64,000 nt of DNA from NCBI RefSeq assembly GCF_029697505.1, contig NZ_JARJEF010000008.1, positions 1 to 64,000 on the forward strand. The letters are read 5' to 3'. The DNA comes from Pseudophaeobacter profundi. Lineage in GTDB: Bacteria; Pseudomonadota; Alphaproteobacteria; Rhodobacterales; Rhodobacteraceae. Below, piece after piece: positions 26,001 through 35,193 of the stretch. Numbering within the stretch: position 1 is the stretch's first letter; each line of letters starts with the position of its first letter. Under the pieces are notes generated by a model. It searched no databases. It saw only the letters and a list, made by a program, of their open reading frames with translations, and was not told where the DNA came from. A program made the translations under genes and the position numbers.

Positions 26001-27098
26001 TCAGGTGTTGAACAGGAAGTGCATGACATCGCCATCCTTGACGACATATGACTTGCCCTCAGAGCGCATCTTGCCGGCCTCTTTTGCACCCTGTTCACCA
26101 TTGCAGGCGACAAAATCGTCAAAAGCGATGGTCTCGGCCCGGATAAAGCCCTTTTCAAAATCACCGTGAATGACCCCAGCCGCCTGCGGCCCCGAGGTGC
26201 CCTGGCGAATGGTCCAGGCGCGGGCCTCTTTGGGGCCAACGGTGAAATAGGTTTCCAGGTGCAACAATTCATAACCTGCCCGGATAAGACGGTCGAGCCC
26301 GGCCTCTTCCAGCCCCATCTCGTCGAGGAACATCTGGGCTTCCTCAGATTCGAGCTGGCTGATTTCTTCTTCGATCTGCGCCGAAATAATCACATGGGAA
26401 TTGCCCTGCGCCGCCGCCATTTCGGCCACTTTGGCGGAATGTGCGTTGCCCGCGACCGATTCCGACTCACCCACGTTGCACACATAGAGCACCGGCTTGG
26501 TCGACAGCAGCTGCAGCATCTTCCAGGCCTTGGCGTCGTCTTCGTCCACTTCGACCAGGCGTGCAGGCTTGCCATCTTCCAACATGGCCTGGGCCTCGGC
26601 GAGCAGGCGCTCCTGCTGCTGTGCCTCTTTGTCGTTGCCTTTCAGCTTGCGCACCAGATTGGCCCGGCGCTTTTCGATGCTTTCGAGATCCGCCAGCATC
26701 AGCTCTGTTTCGATGGTTTCGGCATCGGCAACCGGATCAACGCGACCATCAACATGGGTCACGTCTCCATCTTCAAAACAGCGCAAAACATGTGCAATTG
26801 CATCGGTTTCGCGGATATTGGCCAAAAACTGGTTGCCCAGACCTTCACCCTTGGATGCGCCTTTGACCAGACCGGCGATATCAACAAATGTCATCCGGGT
26901 CGGGATGATTTGTTTGGATCCGGCGATCGCAGCCAGCTTATCCAGACGCGCGTCCGGCACCCCGACTTCGCCCACATTGGGTTCGATCGTGCAGAACGGA
27001 AAATTTGCCGCCTGTGCCGAAGCGGTTTTGGTCAACGCGTTAAACAAAGTCGACTTGCCAACATTCGGCAGGCCCACAATTCCCATTTTAAAGCCCAT
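26001..27098 (-). CDS. ychF: redox-regulated ATPase YchF
   Basis: A 365-residue Obg-family protein that hydrolyses ATP rather than GTP and associates with ribosomes. GLPNVGKST (8-16) is the P-loop, [19 protein letters not shown] is the G3/switch II region, and the canonical NKxD is replaced (YVCNVGE), as in YchF/OLA1. A coiled-coil insertion (..[28 protein letters not shown]) and a C-terminal TGS domain complete the protein. The frame extends 21 codons upstream, but MGFKMGIVG (27098) has GGAGG at proper distance. Confidence 0.95.
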   Translation of the reverse strand: MGFKMGIVGLPNVGKSTLFNALTKTASAQAANFPFCTIEPNVGEVGVPDARLDKLAAIAGSKQIIPTRMTFVDIAGLVKGASKGEGLGNQFLANIRETDAIAHVLRCFEDGDVTHVDGRVDPVADAETIETELMLADLESIEKRRANLVRKLKGNDKEAQQQERLLAEAQAMLEDGKPARLVEVDEDDAKAWKMLQLLSTKPVLYVCNVGESESVAGNAHSAKVAEMAAAQGNSHVIISAQIEEEISQLESEEAQMFLDEMGLEEAGLDRLIRAGYELLHLETYFTVGPKEARAWTIRQGTSGPQAAGVIHGDFEKGFIRAETIAFDDFVACNGEQGAKEAGKMRSEGKSYVVKDGDVMHFLFNT

Positions 27099-27302
27099 AT
27101 CGGCCTCCTGATGCCACTTGGGAATGGCTTCTAGGCAGCATTGCCCTCCGGCGCAAGGCAACTTGACGTCTTGCTCCTGTTCAGAGTGATATGGGAAGGT
27201 CTTGATATACCATCACGCAACGTCGCATCTGCGTGTGCGCAGGTTTCATATTGAGAAGAAGATCCTATTTCATCCCTGGTTCCAGGACGATTGAGGAAAG
27301 CA

Positions 27303-27797
27303 ATGAAAACAACGATACTATTGTCTGCGGCTTTGGCTACCGGGCTTGCAGGTGCTGTTACGGGCCAAGAGATCGTTCTTGGCGCGGGCTATACCGACTA
27401 TTCGCACAATGGCGCCCAGGATGGCGCATTGCTTGCGCTTGAATATACGCACACTCCCTTTTACGAAGGCCGGATCTTTTCCACCCACCTCGCTGGCGCC
27501 ATCGAAGTGGTCGAAACCGGGGATGCCTTTCTGGGGGTCGGTGTCAGTGGCAAATGGACCCTGCAAAACAGTTGGTTCATCGAGGCAAGCGTTTTACCCG
27601 GCGCCTATGTCGAAGCCATCCAGCTGAACGAGCTCGGCTCTACCTTTGAAATCCGCAGCCAGATCGCGGTTGGCAAGCGTTTCAACAACGGCAAGGGCCT
27701 GTCGCTTGGGCTAAGCCACAAATCAAATGCCTCGACCGGATATATCAATCCAGGCGTCAATGCGGTGACCCTGCGCTGGCATATTCCGCTGAGCTAG
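27303..27797 (+). CDS. PagL-like outer-membrane lipid A deacylase
   Basis: A 164-residue secreted protein with signal peptide MKTTILLSAALATGLAGAVTG. The last 30 residues contain LSHKSNASTGYINPGVNAV, resembling the PagL His-x-Ser-Asn ... Asn-Pro-Gly active site, and the chain ends in a beta-barrel-like aromatic strand (TLRWHIPLS). PagL removes the 3-O acyl chain of lipid A in the outer membrane. The third triad residue (Glu140 in the P. aeruginosa enzyme) appears to be Asn here in my hand alignment. ATG 27303 with GAGG upstream is preferred to TTG 27291. It is a single gene. Confidence 0.65.
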   Translation: MKTTILLSAALATGLAGAVTGQEIVLGAGYTDYSHNGAQDGALLALEYTHTPFYEGRIFSTHLAGAIEVVETGDAFLGVGVSGKWTLQNSWFIEASVLPGAYVEAIQLNELGSTFEIRSQIAVGKRFNNGKGLSLGLSHKSNASTGYINPGVNAVTLRWHIPLS

Positions 27798-27911
27798 GGA
27801 CGGTGCCACCTTGGGCCAATTTACGCAAAGCGCAATTTGGCCTGGGCAGCGGGATTGATTTCCCGGGCAAGTTTCGGCACACCAGAGCGATAAGTTGCAA
27901 GAGGCCCGACA

Positions 27912-28703
27912 ATGACCCGTATTGACGCAAAATTCGCCGAACTCAAAGCCGCCGGCAAAAAGGCCTTTGTGTCCTATGTCATGGCTGGTGACCCCGATTA
28001 TGACAGCGCATTAGAACTGGTGAAGGGCCTGCCCGCCGCAGGCGTCGACATCATCGAACTGGGCCTGCCCTTCACCGATCCGATGGCAGACGGCCCCACC
28101 ATTCAGCTGGCCGGTCAGCGCGCGCTTGATGGCGGCATGACCCTGGAAAAAACGCTGCAGATGGCCGCCGAATTCCGCAAGGGCGATGACACCACCCCGA
28201 TTGTATTGATGGGCTACTACAACCCCATCTATAACCGCGGCGTAGAGAAATTTTTGATCGATGCCAAAGCTGCGGGTATTGACGGGCTGATCGTGGTGGA
28301 TCTGCCCCCCGAAGAAGACGAGGAACTGTGCATTCCAGCGCAAAAGGCAGGGCTGAACTTTATCCGCCTGGCCACCCCCACCACGGATGACAAGCGACTG
28401 CCCACCGTGCTGCAAAATACCTCTGGCTTTGTCTATTATGTCTCCGTCACGGGCATCACCGGCTCTGCCGAAGCCCAGGCCGGCGATGTTGGCCCCGAAG
28501 TCGCCCGCATCAAGGCGGCAACCGATCTGCCCGTTATTGTCGGCTTTGGCATCAATACCCCTGAAAAGGCGCAGAACATCGCCTCTATTTCCGATGGGGC
28601 CGTTGTTGGCAGCGCCATCGTCAGCCAGATCGGTGCAGGCAAACCCACCGCCGAGGTTCTGGATTTTGTGAAATCCCTGGCAGAGGGCGCCCACCGAGGG
28701 TGA
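27912..28703 (+). CDS. trpA: tryptophan synthase alpha subunit
   Basis: A 263-residue TIM-barrel subunit that splits indole-3-glycerol phosphate to indole and glyceraldehyde-3-phosphate, passing indole to TrpB. The catalytic residues E49 ([11 protein letters not shown]) and D60 (MADG) are present, as are the phosphate-binding glycines late in the barrel ([17 protein letters not shown]). Unlike the common alphaproteobacterial trpFBA order, it stands alone about 7 kb from trpFB and on the opposite strand. A good terminator follows. Confidence 0.96.
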   Translation: MTRIDAKFAELKAAGKKAFVSYVMAGDPDYDSALELVKGLPAAGVDIIELGLPFTDPMADGPTIQLAGQRALDGGMTLEKTLQMAAEFRKGDDTTPIVLMGYYNPIYNRGVEKFLIDAKAAGIDGLIVVDLPPEEDEELCIPAQKAGLNFIRLATPTTDDKRLPTVLQNTSGFVYYVSVTGITGSAEAQAGDVGPEVARIKAATDLPVIVGFGINTPEKAQNIASISDGAVVGSAIVSQIGAGKPTAEVLDFVKSLAEGAHRG

Positions 28704-28759
28704 ACAGAACCTTATCGGTGCAACTGTCACCACCTGCCGCTGAGGTCCACATCATCAGA

Positions 28760-28785
28760 AGCCGCGCCGCCTGGTGCGGCTTTTT
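28760..28785 (+). terminator. trpA terminator
   Basis: Stem AGCCGCGCC / GGTGCGGCT with a GCCT loop and one G-T wobble, followed by TTTTT, 57 bp after the trpA stop. Confidence 0.85.
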
Positions 28786-28873
28786 GCGTCATAACTGCCG
28801 CCCTTCTGCAGTGTTGCAGCAGCCCTCAATAATTGGTAAGGAAAACTTACCAGATCATAGCGAGGGCTAATCC

Positions 28874-30040
28874 GTGCCGGTAATCACCAATATTCAGGAC
28901 CTGAAACGCATCTATGAACGGCGAGTGCCGCGGATGTTTTTTGACTATACCGAAAGCGGAAGCTGGACCGAGCAGACCTTTCGCGAAAACAGCTCTGACT
29001 TTGAAAAAATTCGCCTGCGCCAGCGCGTTGCGGTGGATATGTCCGGGCGCTCAACCAAGGGTCAGATGCTTGGCCAAGACGTCACCATGCCGGTATCCCT
29101 GGCCCCGGTTGGCCTGACCGGCATGCAACACGCTGATGGTGAAATCAAAGCCGCCAAGGCTGCTGCCGCCTTTGGCATCCCCTATACCCTTTCGACCATG
29201 TCGATCAACTCTATCGAAGACGTTGCCGAAGCCACGGATAAACCCTTCTGGTTTCAGCTCTACACCATGACGGACGAAGACTATGTACGCCGCCTGATCC
29301 AACGCGCCAAGGATGCAAAATGTTCTGCCCTTGTCATCACGCTTGATCTGCAGATTCTGGGCCAGCGGCACAAAGATCTGAAAAACGGCCTCTCTGCCCC
29401 CCCGAAACTGACCCCAAAGACAATCGCCAACCTGATGACAAAATGGACCTGGGGCCTGCAGATGCTGGGGGCCAAGCGGCGCGAGTTTGGCAATATTGTC
29501 GGCCATGTCGAGGGCATATCGGATGCCTCTTCACTGGGGGCATGGACGGCAGAACAATTTGACCTGTCGCTGGACTGGGGCAAAATCGCCAAACTAAAAG
29601 AAATGTGGGGCGGCAAGGTGATCCTGAAAGGGATCCTCGATGCCGAAGACGCCAAGATGGCCGTCAAAGTAGGGGCCGATGCTATTGTGGTCTCCAACCA
29701 TGGCGGTCGACAGTTGGACGGGGCGCTCAGCTCGATCAGAATGCTGCCACAGATCCTGGATGCCGTAGGGGGCGACATCGAGGTAATACTGGACAGCGGT
29801 ATTCGCTCTGGTCAGGACGTACTGAAGGCGCTGGCCATGGGGGCCACCGGCACCATGATCGGACGCGCCTATATCTACGGGCTGGGTGCCATGGGCCAGC
29901 AGGGCGTCACCACCGCCCTAGAAGTGATCAGCAAAGAGCTGGACACCACCATGGCACTCTGTGGCGAACGAAATGTCAGCGATCTTGGCCGCCACAACTT
30001 GCTGATCCCCAGTGACTTTGAAGGCTCCTGGCAGGAATAA
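28874..30040 (+). CDS. lldD: FMN-dependent L-lactate dehydrogenase family protein
   Basis: A 388-residue FMN-dependent alpha-hydroxyacid dehydrogenase. Y25 (FFDYTESGS) and the FQLYTM region lie in the active site, the catalytic His and Arg are in SNHGGRQLDGA, and DSGIRSGQDVLKALAMGATGTMIGRAY binds the FMN phosphate. LldD oxidises L-lactate to pyruvate, passing electrons to quinone at the membrane. No lactate permease is near, so related substrates such as glycolate or mandelate are not excluded. It is separated from the HTTM gene by only 13 bp, tail to tail. Confidence 0.87.
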   Translation: MPVITNIQDLKRIYERRVPRMFFDYTESGSWTEQTFRENSSDFEKIRLRQRVAVDMSGRSTKGQMLGQDVTMPVSLAPVGLTGMQHADGEIKAAKAAAAFGIPYTLSTMSINSIEDVAEATDKPFWFQLYTMTDEDYVRRLIQRAKDAKCSALVITLDLQILGQRHKDLKNGLSAPPKLTPKTIANLMTKWTWGLQMLGAKRREFGNIVGHVEGISDASSLGAWTAEQFDLSLDWGKIAKLKEMWGGKVILKGILDAEDAKMAVKVGADAIVVSNHGGRQLDGALSSIRMLPQILDAVGGDIEVILDSGIRSGQDVLKALAMGATGTMIGRAYIYGLGAMGQQGVTTALEVISKELDTTMALCGERNVSDLGRHNLLIPSDFEGSWQE

Positions 30041-30053
30041 CGGCCAAGCCGGA

Positions 30054-30773
30054 TCAGAATATCCGGTCCTGAAACCAGATCAGGGCCGGATAGGCGCAAA
30101 GCCAGATCCAGAAAAACCGGTTCAGACCAAAAAAGCAGGCGTTGGACAAATGAAACCCCGCCGCGCCGAGCAGTGCCAGCTTCAATGCGATGGGGTTCAA
30201 CAGGGCCAGCGGGAAGACCAGTTCAAACAGGATGACCGCCCAGCCCATGATCCATAAAAAGCGCCGTCGCTCGGCCAGGCCGCGCAGCGCTTCGCTCACC
30301 GGATAGGCGGAAAAGCGAAAGACATCGCGCAGGGCGCTGCCGCTGCGCCATTCGGGATTGAACACCTTGACCCAGCCCGAGACAAAATAAGACAATAGCA
30401 GCTGCACCGCCAGATAGGACAGCGCCATCTCTTGCCAAAAGACTGTCGGCGCCAGGTGCGCCAGGCTCAGACAGCTGAGGATCAGCATCGTCATCTTATC
30501 GCTGCCGCCGTTATAAGGCCCCTGATACCGCCAGAGCATCGCCAGGCCGAGTCCCCAAAGCCCCCAGACCGGCCAGCCACCACCAAGCCCAAACGCCAGC
30601 CCGAGACACAGCAGCAGCCGCGACACAAAGGTCACCCGATCCCGCAGTGCTACCCCTCCCAGCGCCAGGTGCTCCAGGCTTTGCTGGGCAATGGCAAAGG
30701 CCAGGAACAGCTGCATCCAGCCCATCGCCTGGGCTGCCGTCAGCCCCTGCTCCAGAAACAAGATCCCGCTCAA
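30054..30773 (-). CDS. HTTM-like multi-pass membrane protein
   Basis: A 239-residue integral membrane protein with five or six hydrophobic segments. The stretch YNGGSDKMTMLILSCLSLA, SYFVSGWVKVFNPEWRSG and RDVFR resembles the HTTM domain found in vitamin K-dependent gamma-carboxylase homologues and in small DoxX/HTTM proteins. The carboxylase lumenal domain is absent, so carboxylation is not implied. It overlaps the preceding small gene by four bases. Function unknown. Confidence 0.65.
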   Translation of the reverse strand: MSGILFLEQGLTAAQAMGWMQLFLAFAIAQQSLEHLALGGVALRDRVTFVSRLLLCLGLAFGLGGGWPVWGLWGLGLAMLWRYQGPYNGGSDKMTMLILSCLSLAHLAPTVFWQEMALSYLAVQLLLSYFVSGWVKVFNPEWRSGSALRDVFRFSAYPVSEALRGLAERRRFLWIMGWAVILFELVFPLALLNPIALKLALLGAAGFHLSNACFFGLNRFFWIWLCAYPALIWFQDRIF

Positions 30774-31210
30774 ATCGGGCCCTCCTGTATCTGGGCCAAC
30801 GGCACCGGCCTGCTTTCATATTCCACCAGCTTTACAACCCGCACGCCTTCTCGCGACAGAAACACCAGGCGAAATTGCAACTCCTGAGCCCCCTGGGGCA
30901 GCAATCGAGCGACCCTTTGGTTGATTTCATCAATGCTATGCTGGCTTGGTGCCTCAATCAGGCGTTCCGCGCAGCTGAACAGATAAAGCTGTTCGTTCCA
31001 TTGCGGGTTCCACAACATCCGCTGCAGCATCTGCCACAGGCGCAAATGCTGCGGCCGGGGGCGGTCCTCTTGCCAGCCGCCAACCGCATGGGCCGCGCTT
31101 TGGCCTGGCTCAATCAGGCGAAATTCAATCCGAGGCGAAGGCGCCACCGTATTGAAAAACCGCCAAGAGGGAATCACCGTTGGCAAGAACAGGGAAATCA
31201 GACGCAGCAC
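30770..31210 (-). CDS. conserved hypothetical partner of the HTTM protein
   Basis: A 146-residue protein of unknown family. It begins with a short hydrophobic stretch (LRLISLFLPTVIPSWRFF) that may anchor it, followed by a soluble part with PRIEFRLIEPG and WNEQLYLFSCAERLIE. Its stop overlaps the HTTM gene start by four bases (ATGA), strong evidence that both are real and act together. Wide conservation is not checkable here. It could be a membrane-associated accessory of the HTTM protein. Confidence 0.6.
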   Translation of the reverse strand: MLRLISLFLPTVIPSWRFFNTVAPSPRIEFRLIEPGQSAAHAVGGWQEDRPRPQHLRLWQMLQRMLWNPQWNEQLYLFSCAERLIEAPSQHSIDEINQRVARLLPQGAQELQFRLVFLSREGVRVVKLVEYESRPVPLAQIQEGPI

Positions 31211-31551
31211 TTCAGCAGCCTCCAGGGATTGAACACTGGCGCAAGACTAGCCTGCTGGCTTTAACACTTCCCTTAGCCCCTGCTGTTTGCCCCGGCTTGC
31301 AACTCGGCAAAAGCTCTGGTTAAGGGCGGCTTCTGGGCGACGCATCACATATCGGTCGGTTTCATTTAGCTGCCGACTTCATTTGGCCGCAAATATCCCG
31401 GGGGGAGGCCGCAGGCCGGGGGGCGGCGCCCCCAATCCCGGGGGCCCTGCGAACTGCCCCTTGCGAAACCCCGAAATCCCCTGTAAGGGCAGGCCTTCAC
31501 GTGGGGTGACAGCCTTGGAGGCACCCCGCATAGATATATTGGAGAATTCAA
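31211..31551. other. divergent intergenic region with a GC-rich hairpin repeat
   Basis: These 341 bases lie between the divergent HTTM pair and rplY. They contain no gene I can support. A Roseobacter-type repeat is at about 31377-31433, and the rplY promoter and leader lie downstream of it. The long minus-strand frame crossing the region and rplY is antisense. Confidence 0.6.
31377..31433 (+). repeat. dispersed GC-rich hairpin repeat, copy 1
   Basis: It starts with ACTTCATTTGGCC.CAAATATCCCGGGGG, followed by a variable hairpin (GGCC-GCA-GGCC) and a second hairpin (GGGGGCGGCGCCCCC). The same order of parts recurs at 53863-53936 with a different sequence in the variable hairpin. From memory, similar elements are frequent in Rhodobacterales intergenic DNA. 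Confidence 0.75.
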
Positions 31552-32184
31552 ATGGCAAAAGAGATTCCTGATCTCGTCGCCGAGGAACGTGCGGGGACGG
31601 GCAAGGGCGCCGCTCGCGCAGCACGTCGTGCTGGCATGGTTCCTGGTGTTGTTTACGGTGGTGATACAGATCCACTTTCGATCCAGATCCCGTTCAACGT
31701 TCTGTTGAAAAAGCTGAAGGCCGGCAAGTTCAAGTCCACCCTGTGGAACCTGAAAGTTGAAGGCCAGGAAGACGTACGCGTGATTTGCCGCGACGTTCAG
31801 CGTGATGTTGTCAAAGATCTGCCAACCCACCTCGACCTGATGCGCCTGCGCCGGACGTCGAAGATCAACCTGTTCATCCCGGTTGAATTCCTCAACGAAG
31901 ATACCTGCCCTGGCGTCAAAAAAGGCGGCATGCTGGCCGTGGTTCGTCCCGAAGTCGAACTGGTTGTGACCGCAGGCGATATCCCTGAGAAGCTGACCGT
32001 TGATCTGGCGAACAGCGTCATCGGCGATGTTATCACCATCTCGTCGATCGAGCTGCCCAAAGGTGCACGCCCAACCATCGACCGTGACTTCGTTATTGCA
32101 AACATTGCAGCCCCCGGCGGCATTGCTGCAGGCGATGAAGACGAAGATGCAGGCGACGAAGCTGCCGACGCAGCTGAAGAATAA
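31552..32184 (+). CDS. rplY: 50S ribosomal protein L25/Ctc
   Basis: A 210-residue long-form (CTC-type) L25 that binds 5S rRNA. The N-terminal RNA-binding domain includes [27 protein letters not shown], and the C-terminal beta domain ends with an acidic tail ([16 protein letters not shown]). The start has GGAG six bases upstream. It precedes pth, the usual order (rplY-pth) in Proteobacteria, with a terminator in between. Confidence 0.96.
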   Translation: MAKEIPDLVAEERAGTGKGAARAARRAGMVPGVVYGGDTDPLSIQIPFNVLLKKLKAGKFKSTLWNLKVEGQEDVRVICRDVQRDVVKDLPTHLDLMRLRRTSKINLFIPVEFLNEDTCPGVKKGGMLAVVRPEVELVVTAGDIPEKLTVDLANSVIGDVITISSIELPKGARPTIDRDFVIANIAAPGGIAAGDEDEDAGDEAADAAEE

Positions 32185-32210
32185 GATTCTCTTCCCCATG
32201 GGAGAGGATG

Positions 32211-32241
32211 AAACGGGGTCCTTCGGGGCCCCGTTTTTTTT
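32211..32241 (+). terminator. rplY terminator with UUCG tetraloop
   Basis: The 11-bp stem AAACGGGGTCC / GGGCCCCGTTT closes a TTCG tetraloop with a C-G pair and is followed by eight T. It is one of the strongest terminators in the window. Confidence 0.92.
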
Positions 32242-32427
32242 CGCGCCTATGCCTCAGCCCTGCCCCGCCTTGCGCAGCCCGGCTCTGCGGCGCTCAACCG
32301 ATAAAATCTGCGCAAAAACGGCACCGAACACGACACTGCCCCCTGACGAAGCCGTAGCGCGCAAACCGTTCCTTTGCTTTTGCCAGCCATACTCGGACCC
32401 GGAGTGAGAAGAATTTAGGTGAGTAAA

Positions 32428-32616
32428 ATGTTGGATCCCCTAGAACAGGAAGAGGCACGCCTGCGCAGACGGCTGCTGTTTCGGATATTGCGTGGTTTCA
32501 ATTTTGACGCGCCACAGTTTTGCGGCGAGACCATATCAGTTCCGGTCCCGCGCCAGTTCTTGTCACAAAAAGAGACCTACCTCCTCCGCCCAGAGAGCCG
32601 CTGCCCACGCATCTGA
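32428..32616 (+). CDS. possible small protein between rplY and pth
   Basis: A 62-codon frame beginning MLDPLEQEEARLRRRLLFRILRG. It is preceded by TTTAGGTGA at a workable distance, and the first half has a plausible amphipathic, charged helix, while the second half lacks clear features. No family is recognised. It could equally be a chance frame; the 616 bp between rplY and pth contain nothing else I can identify except the terminator at 32211-32241. Confidence 0.3.
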   Translation: MLDPLEQEEARLRRRLLFRILRGFNFDAPQFCGETISVPVPRQFLSQKETYLLRPESRCPRI

Positions 32617-32800
32617 TTGCCGGTCTCGGCCTTGGGCCTTGCTGCGCAGGGTAGCCTGCGACACAGGGCACTGGATTTCCGGCCCCAAACAGGTCATGTA
32701 GCAGCCCAAACCAGCGCTGCCCCACAAGGACCAATGACCCGAACGCCGGGCGTATCATCCAGGGGCGGCACCACCAGATCAATGTGAGACGAGACAGGCT

Positions 32801-33550
32801 ATGAAACTCTTTGTTGGGCTCGGCAATCCAGGCGACAAATATGCCCGCAACCGCCATAACATCGGCTTTATGGCCCTGGATCAAATTGCCTCTGACCATG
32901 GGTTCAGCCCCTGGAAAGCCAAATTCCAAGCTCTGATTTGCGAGGGCACATTGGGTGGTACCAAGGTTTTACTGATGAAACCCCAGACCTTTATGAACCT
33001 GTCGGGCCAGGCAGTCGGAGAGGCGATGCGGTTTTACAAGCTGACCAGCCAGGATGTCACCGTACTGCATGATGAGCTGGATCTGGCACCGGGGAAATGC
33101 CGGGTAAAACAGGGCGGCGGCCATGCCGGCCACAATGGGCTGCGCTCGCTGCATTCCCATATCGGGGCCGATTATGGCCGGGTGCGCCTGGGCGTTGGGC
33201 ATCCCGGCCACAAGGACGCAGTTGCCGGCTATGTCCTGCGCGACTTTCCCAAGGCTGATGAAGCCTGGCTGGGTGATCTACTGCTTGGTATTTCAGATGG
33301 GGCGGCGGCCCTGGCCGCCGGGGATGGCGGAAAATTCATGAATGCCGTGTCATTGCGGGTGGCGCCGCCGCGCAGTTCCACCGGTTCCAAACCCGTAAAA
33401 AATCAGCCTGCGCCCGCAAAACCCGGCCAGCAGCCCGCCCAAAAAGCACCCACTGACTCACCCGCAGGGCCGCAAGACAAGGCAGCGGATGCTAATCCAG
33501 CGCCAGACAGCCGCTCGCCCCTGGAACGGCTCGTCGACAAGTTCAAATAA
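32801..33550 (+). CDS. pth: peptidyl-tRNA hydrolase with extended C-terminus
   Basis: Pth recycles peptidyl-tRNA released prematurely from ribosomes. MKLFVGLGNPGDKYARNRHNIGF gives N9 and the catalytic H19; MKPQTFMNLSGQAV, HDELDLAPGKCRVKQGGGHAGHNGLRS and RLGVGHPGHK are the other conserved blocks. The usual domain ends near residue 190. A low-complexity Pro/Ala/Lys-rich tail of about 55 residues follows and ends in a charged helix (SPLERLVDKFK). The tail is common in Rhodobacterales relatives as I recall. Confidence 0.95.
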   Translation: MKLFVGLGNPGDKYARNRHNIGFMALDQIASDHGFSPWKAKFQALICEGTLGGTKVLLMKPQTFMNLSGQAVGEAMRFYKLTSQDVTVLHDELDLAPGKCRVKQGGGHAGHNGLRSLHSHIGADYGRVRLGVGHPGHKDAVAGYVLRDFPKADEAWLGDLLLGISDGAAALAAGDGGKFMNAVSLRVAPPRSSTGSKPVKNQPAPAKPGQQPAQKAPTDSPAGPQDKAADANPAPDSRSPLERLVDKFK

Positions 33551-33623
33551 CTGCCTGCCGCCATGTCATGCTTCCTATCGCGCCCCTACGCGGTCTAGGT
33601 TTGTGATCTGAGGAGGCCCAATA

Positions 33624-34787
33624 ATGAAAAAACAGCTCAAACGCCTGCTGCGCATGCTCGCCGTCGTGGCCATTCTGCTGGCCGGGTTTGGCATCTGGAA
33701 GCGGGAACAGATCCTGCGGCTCTGGGCGGTGAACTCACTGTTTTCCGCCGAAAAGATCGTGGCCAATTTTTCCAACATGGATGCGGCCTTCCTGACCACA
33801 CCGGTTTTGCGCGGCACCGGCCCCGTCAGCCCGCTGCCACAGGGGCCTGAAATGACCCTGCCCGCCACCACGCCGGACTGGATAGAGACACGCGCCGTGA
33901 CCTCTTTGTTGGTTCTGAAGGATGGAGAGATCCGCCACGAGAGCTATCACCTTGATACAAATCCAGATGACCGGCGCATCTCTTGGTCGGTGGCCAAAAG
34001 TTATCTTTCGGCGCTGTTTGGGGTGCTGCTTGAGGAAGGTGCCATTGGATCAATCGACGACCCCGTCACAAAATATGCGCCGCAGCTGATCGGCAGCGCC
34101 TACGACGGTGCGTCGATCCGAAATGTGCTGAATATGGCCAGCGGCGTCACCTTTGATGAAGACTATCTGGATTATGATTCTGATATCAACCGCATGGGCC
34201 GCGAGGTCGCCCTGGGCGGCACATTGGATCAGTTTGCCGCCGACCTCACCGAGACCTTCGCCGCCCCCGGTGAGACCTGGCAATATGTCTCTATCGACAC
34301 GCATGTGATTGGCATGGTGATACGCGGTGCCACCGGGCAGAGCATTGCAACGCTGCTGCAGAACAAGATCATCGCCCCCCTCGGGCTCGAACAGGACCTC
34401 TACTATGTCACCGATGGGCAGGGGGTCGCCTTTGTTCTGGGCGGGCTGAATATCACCACGCGCGACTATGCCCGCTTTGGGCTGATGATCGAACAGCAAG
34501 GCCACTACAATGGGCAGCAGGTGGTGCCGCGCGATTGGGTTGCGGTCTCCACCGCCGCCTCTGCCCCGACAAAACCCGGCAAGATCGGCTATGGGTATCA
34601 ATGGTGGATCCCGGTTGGTGCCCATGACGGAGAGTTCCTGGCACGTGGCGTCTACGGACAATATATCTATATCGACCAGACACGGAATGTGGTCATTGTC
34701 AGCACCGCCGCTGACCGCAAGTTCCGCGATCCAGGTGTCAGCGCTGCCAATGTCGAAATGTTTCGAAAACTAGCGCAGATACTGTAA
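33624..34787 (+). CDS. membrane-anchored class C beta-lactamase-like serine hydrolase
   Basis: A 387-residue serine hydrolase of the beta-lactamase/PBP-like fold. An N-terminal transmembrane segment (LLRMLAVVAILLAGFGIW) anchors it outside the membrane. S122-x-x-K125 (SVAK) is the nucleophile motif, and Y221-V-S (WQYVSIDTH) replaces the classical YxN. Members include esterases, D-aminopeptidases and 6-aminohexanoate-dimer hydrolase, so a true beta-lactamase activity should not be assumed. It lies 10 bp before a DUF2237 gene and may be co-transcribed with it. Confidence 0.82.
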   Translation: MKKQLKRLLRMLAVVAILLAGFGIWKREQILRLWAVNSLFSAEKIVANFSNMDAAFLTTPVLRGTGPVSPLPQGPEMTLPATTPDWIETRAVTSLLVLKDGEIRHESYHLDTNPDDRRISWSVAKSYLSALFGVLLEEGAIGSIDDPVTKYAPQLIGSAYDGASIRNVLNMASGVTFDEDYLDYDSDINRMGREVALGGTLDQFAADLTETFAAPGETWQYVSIDTHVIGMVIRGATGQSIATLLQNKIIAPLGLEQDLYYVTDGQGVAFVLGGLNITTRDYARFGLMIEQQGHYNGQQVVPRDWVAVSTAASAPTKPGKIGYGYQWWIPVGAHDGEFLARGVYGQYIYIDQTRNVVIVSTAADRKFRDPGVSAANVEMFRKLAQIL

Positions 34788-34797
34788 GCTACCCGGT

Positions 34798-35193
34798 ATG
34801 ACACCAGATCCCAGCCTCAATGTGCTGGGCGGGGCACTAGAGCCCTGCTCGCATGCCCCGCGTACCGGCTTCTTTCGGGATGGCCATTGCAATACCTGCG
34901 TTCAGGACCAGGGCAGCCATACCGTCTGCGCGGTGATGACGGCCGAGTTTCTGGCCTTTTCAAAATATGTAGGCAACGATCTGTCAACGCCGCGCCCCGA
35001 ATACGGCTTTGCCGGATTGAAGCCGGGCGATCGCTGGTGTCTCTGTGCCAGCCGTTTCTTGCAGGCCGTAGACGAAGGCTGCGCGCCGCTCGTCGTGCTG
35101 GCGGCTACCCACCTACGCGCACTGGACGTCATCCCCATGGCCCTGTTGCAGGCCCATGATGTGCAGCCCCCCGGACAGCGTAACCTTCAATAG
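34798..35193 (+). CDS. DUF2237 family protein
   Basis: A 131-residue member of DUF2237. The family's features are visible: NVLGGALEPCS, TGFFRDGHCNT, HTVCAVMTAEFLAFSK.VGNDLSTPRPEYGFAGLKPGDRWCLCASRFLQA and a final LE.L..H. Cysteines are unusually frequent. Function is unknown. It follows the serine hydrolase gene by 10 bp on the same strand. Confidence 0.88.
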   Translation: MTPDPSLNVLGGALEPCSHAPRTGFFRDGHCNTCVQDQGSHTVCAVMTAEFLAFSKYVGNDLSTPRPEYGFAGLKPGDRWCLCASRFLQAVDEGCAPLVVLAATHLRALDVIPMALLQAHDVQPPGQRNLQ

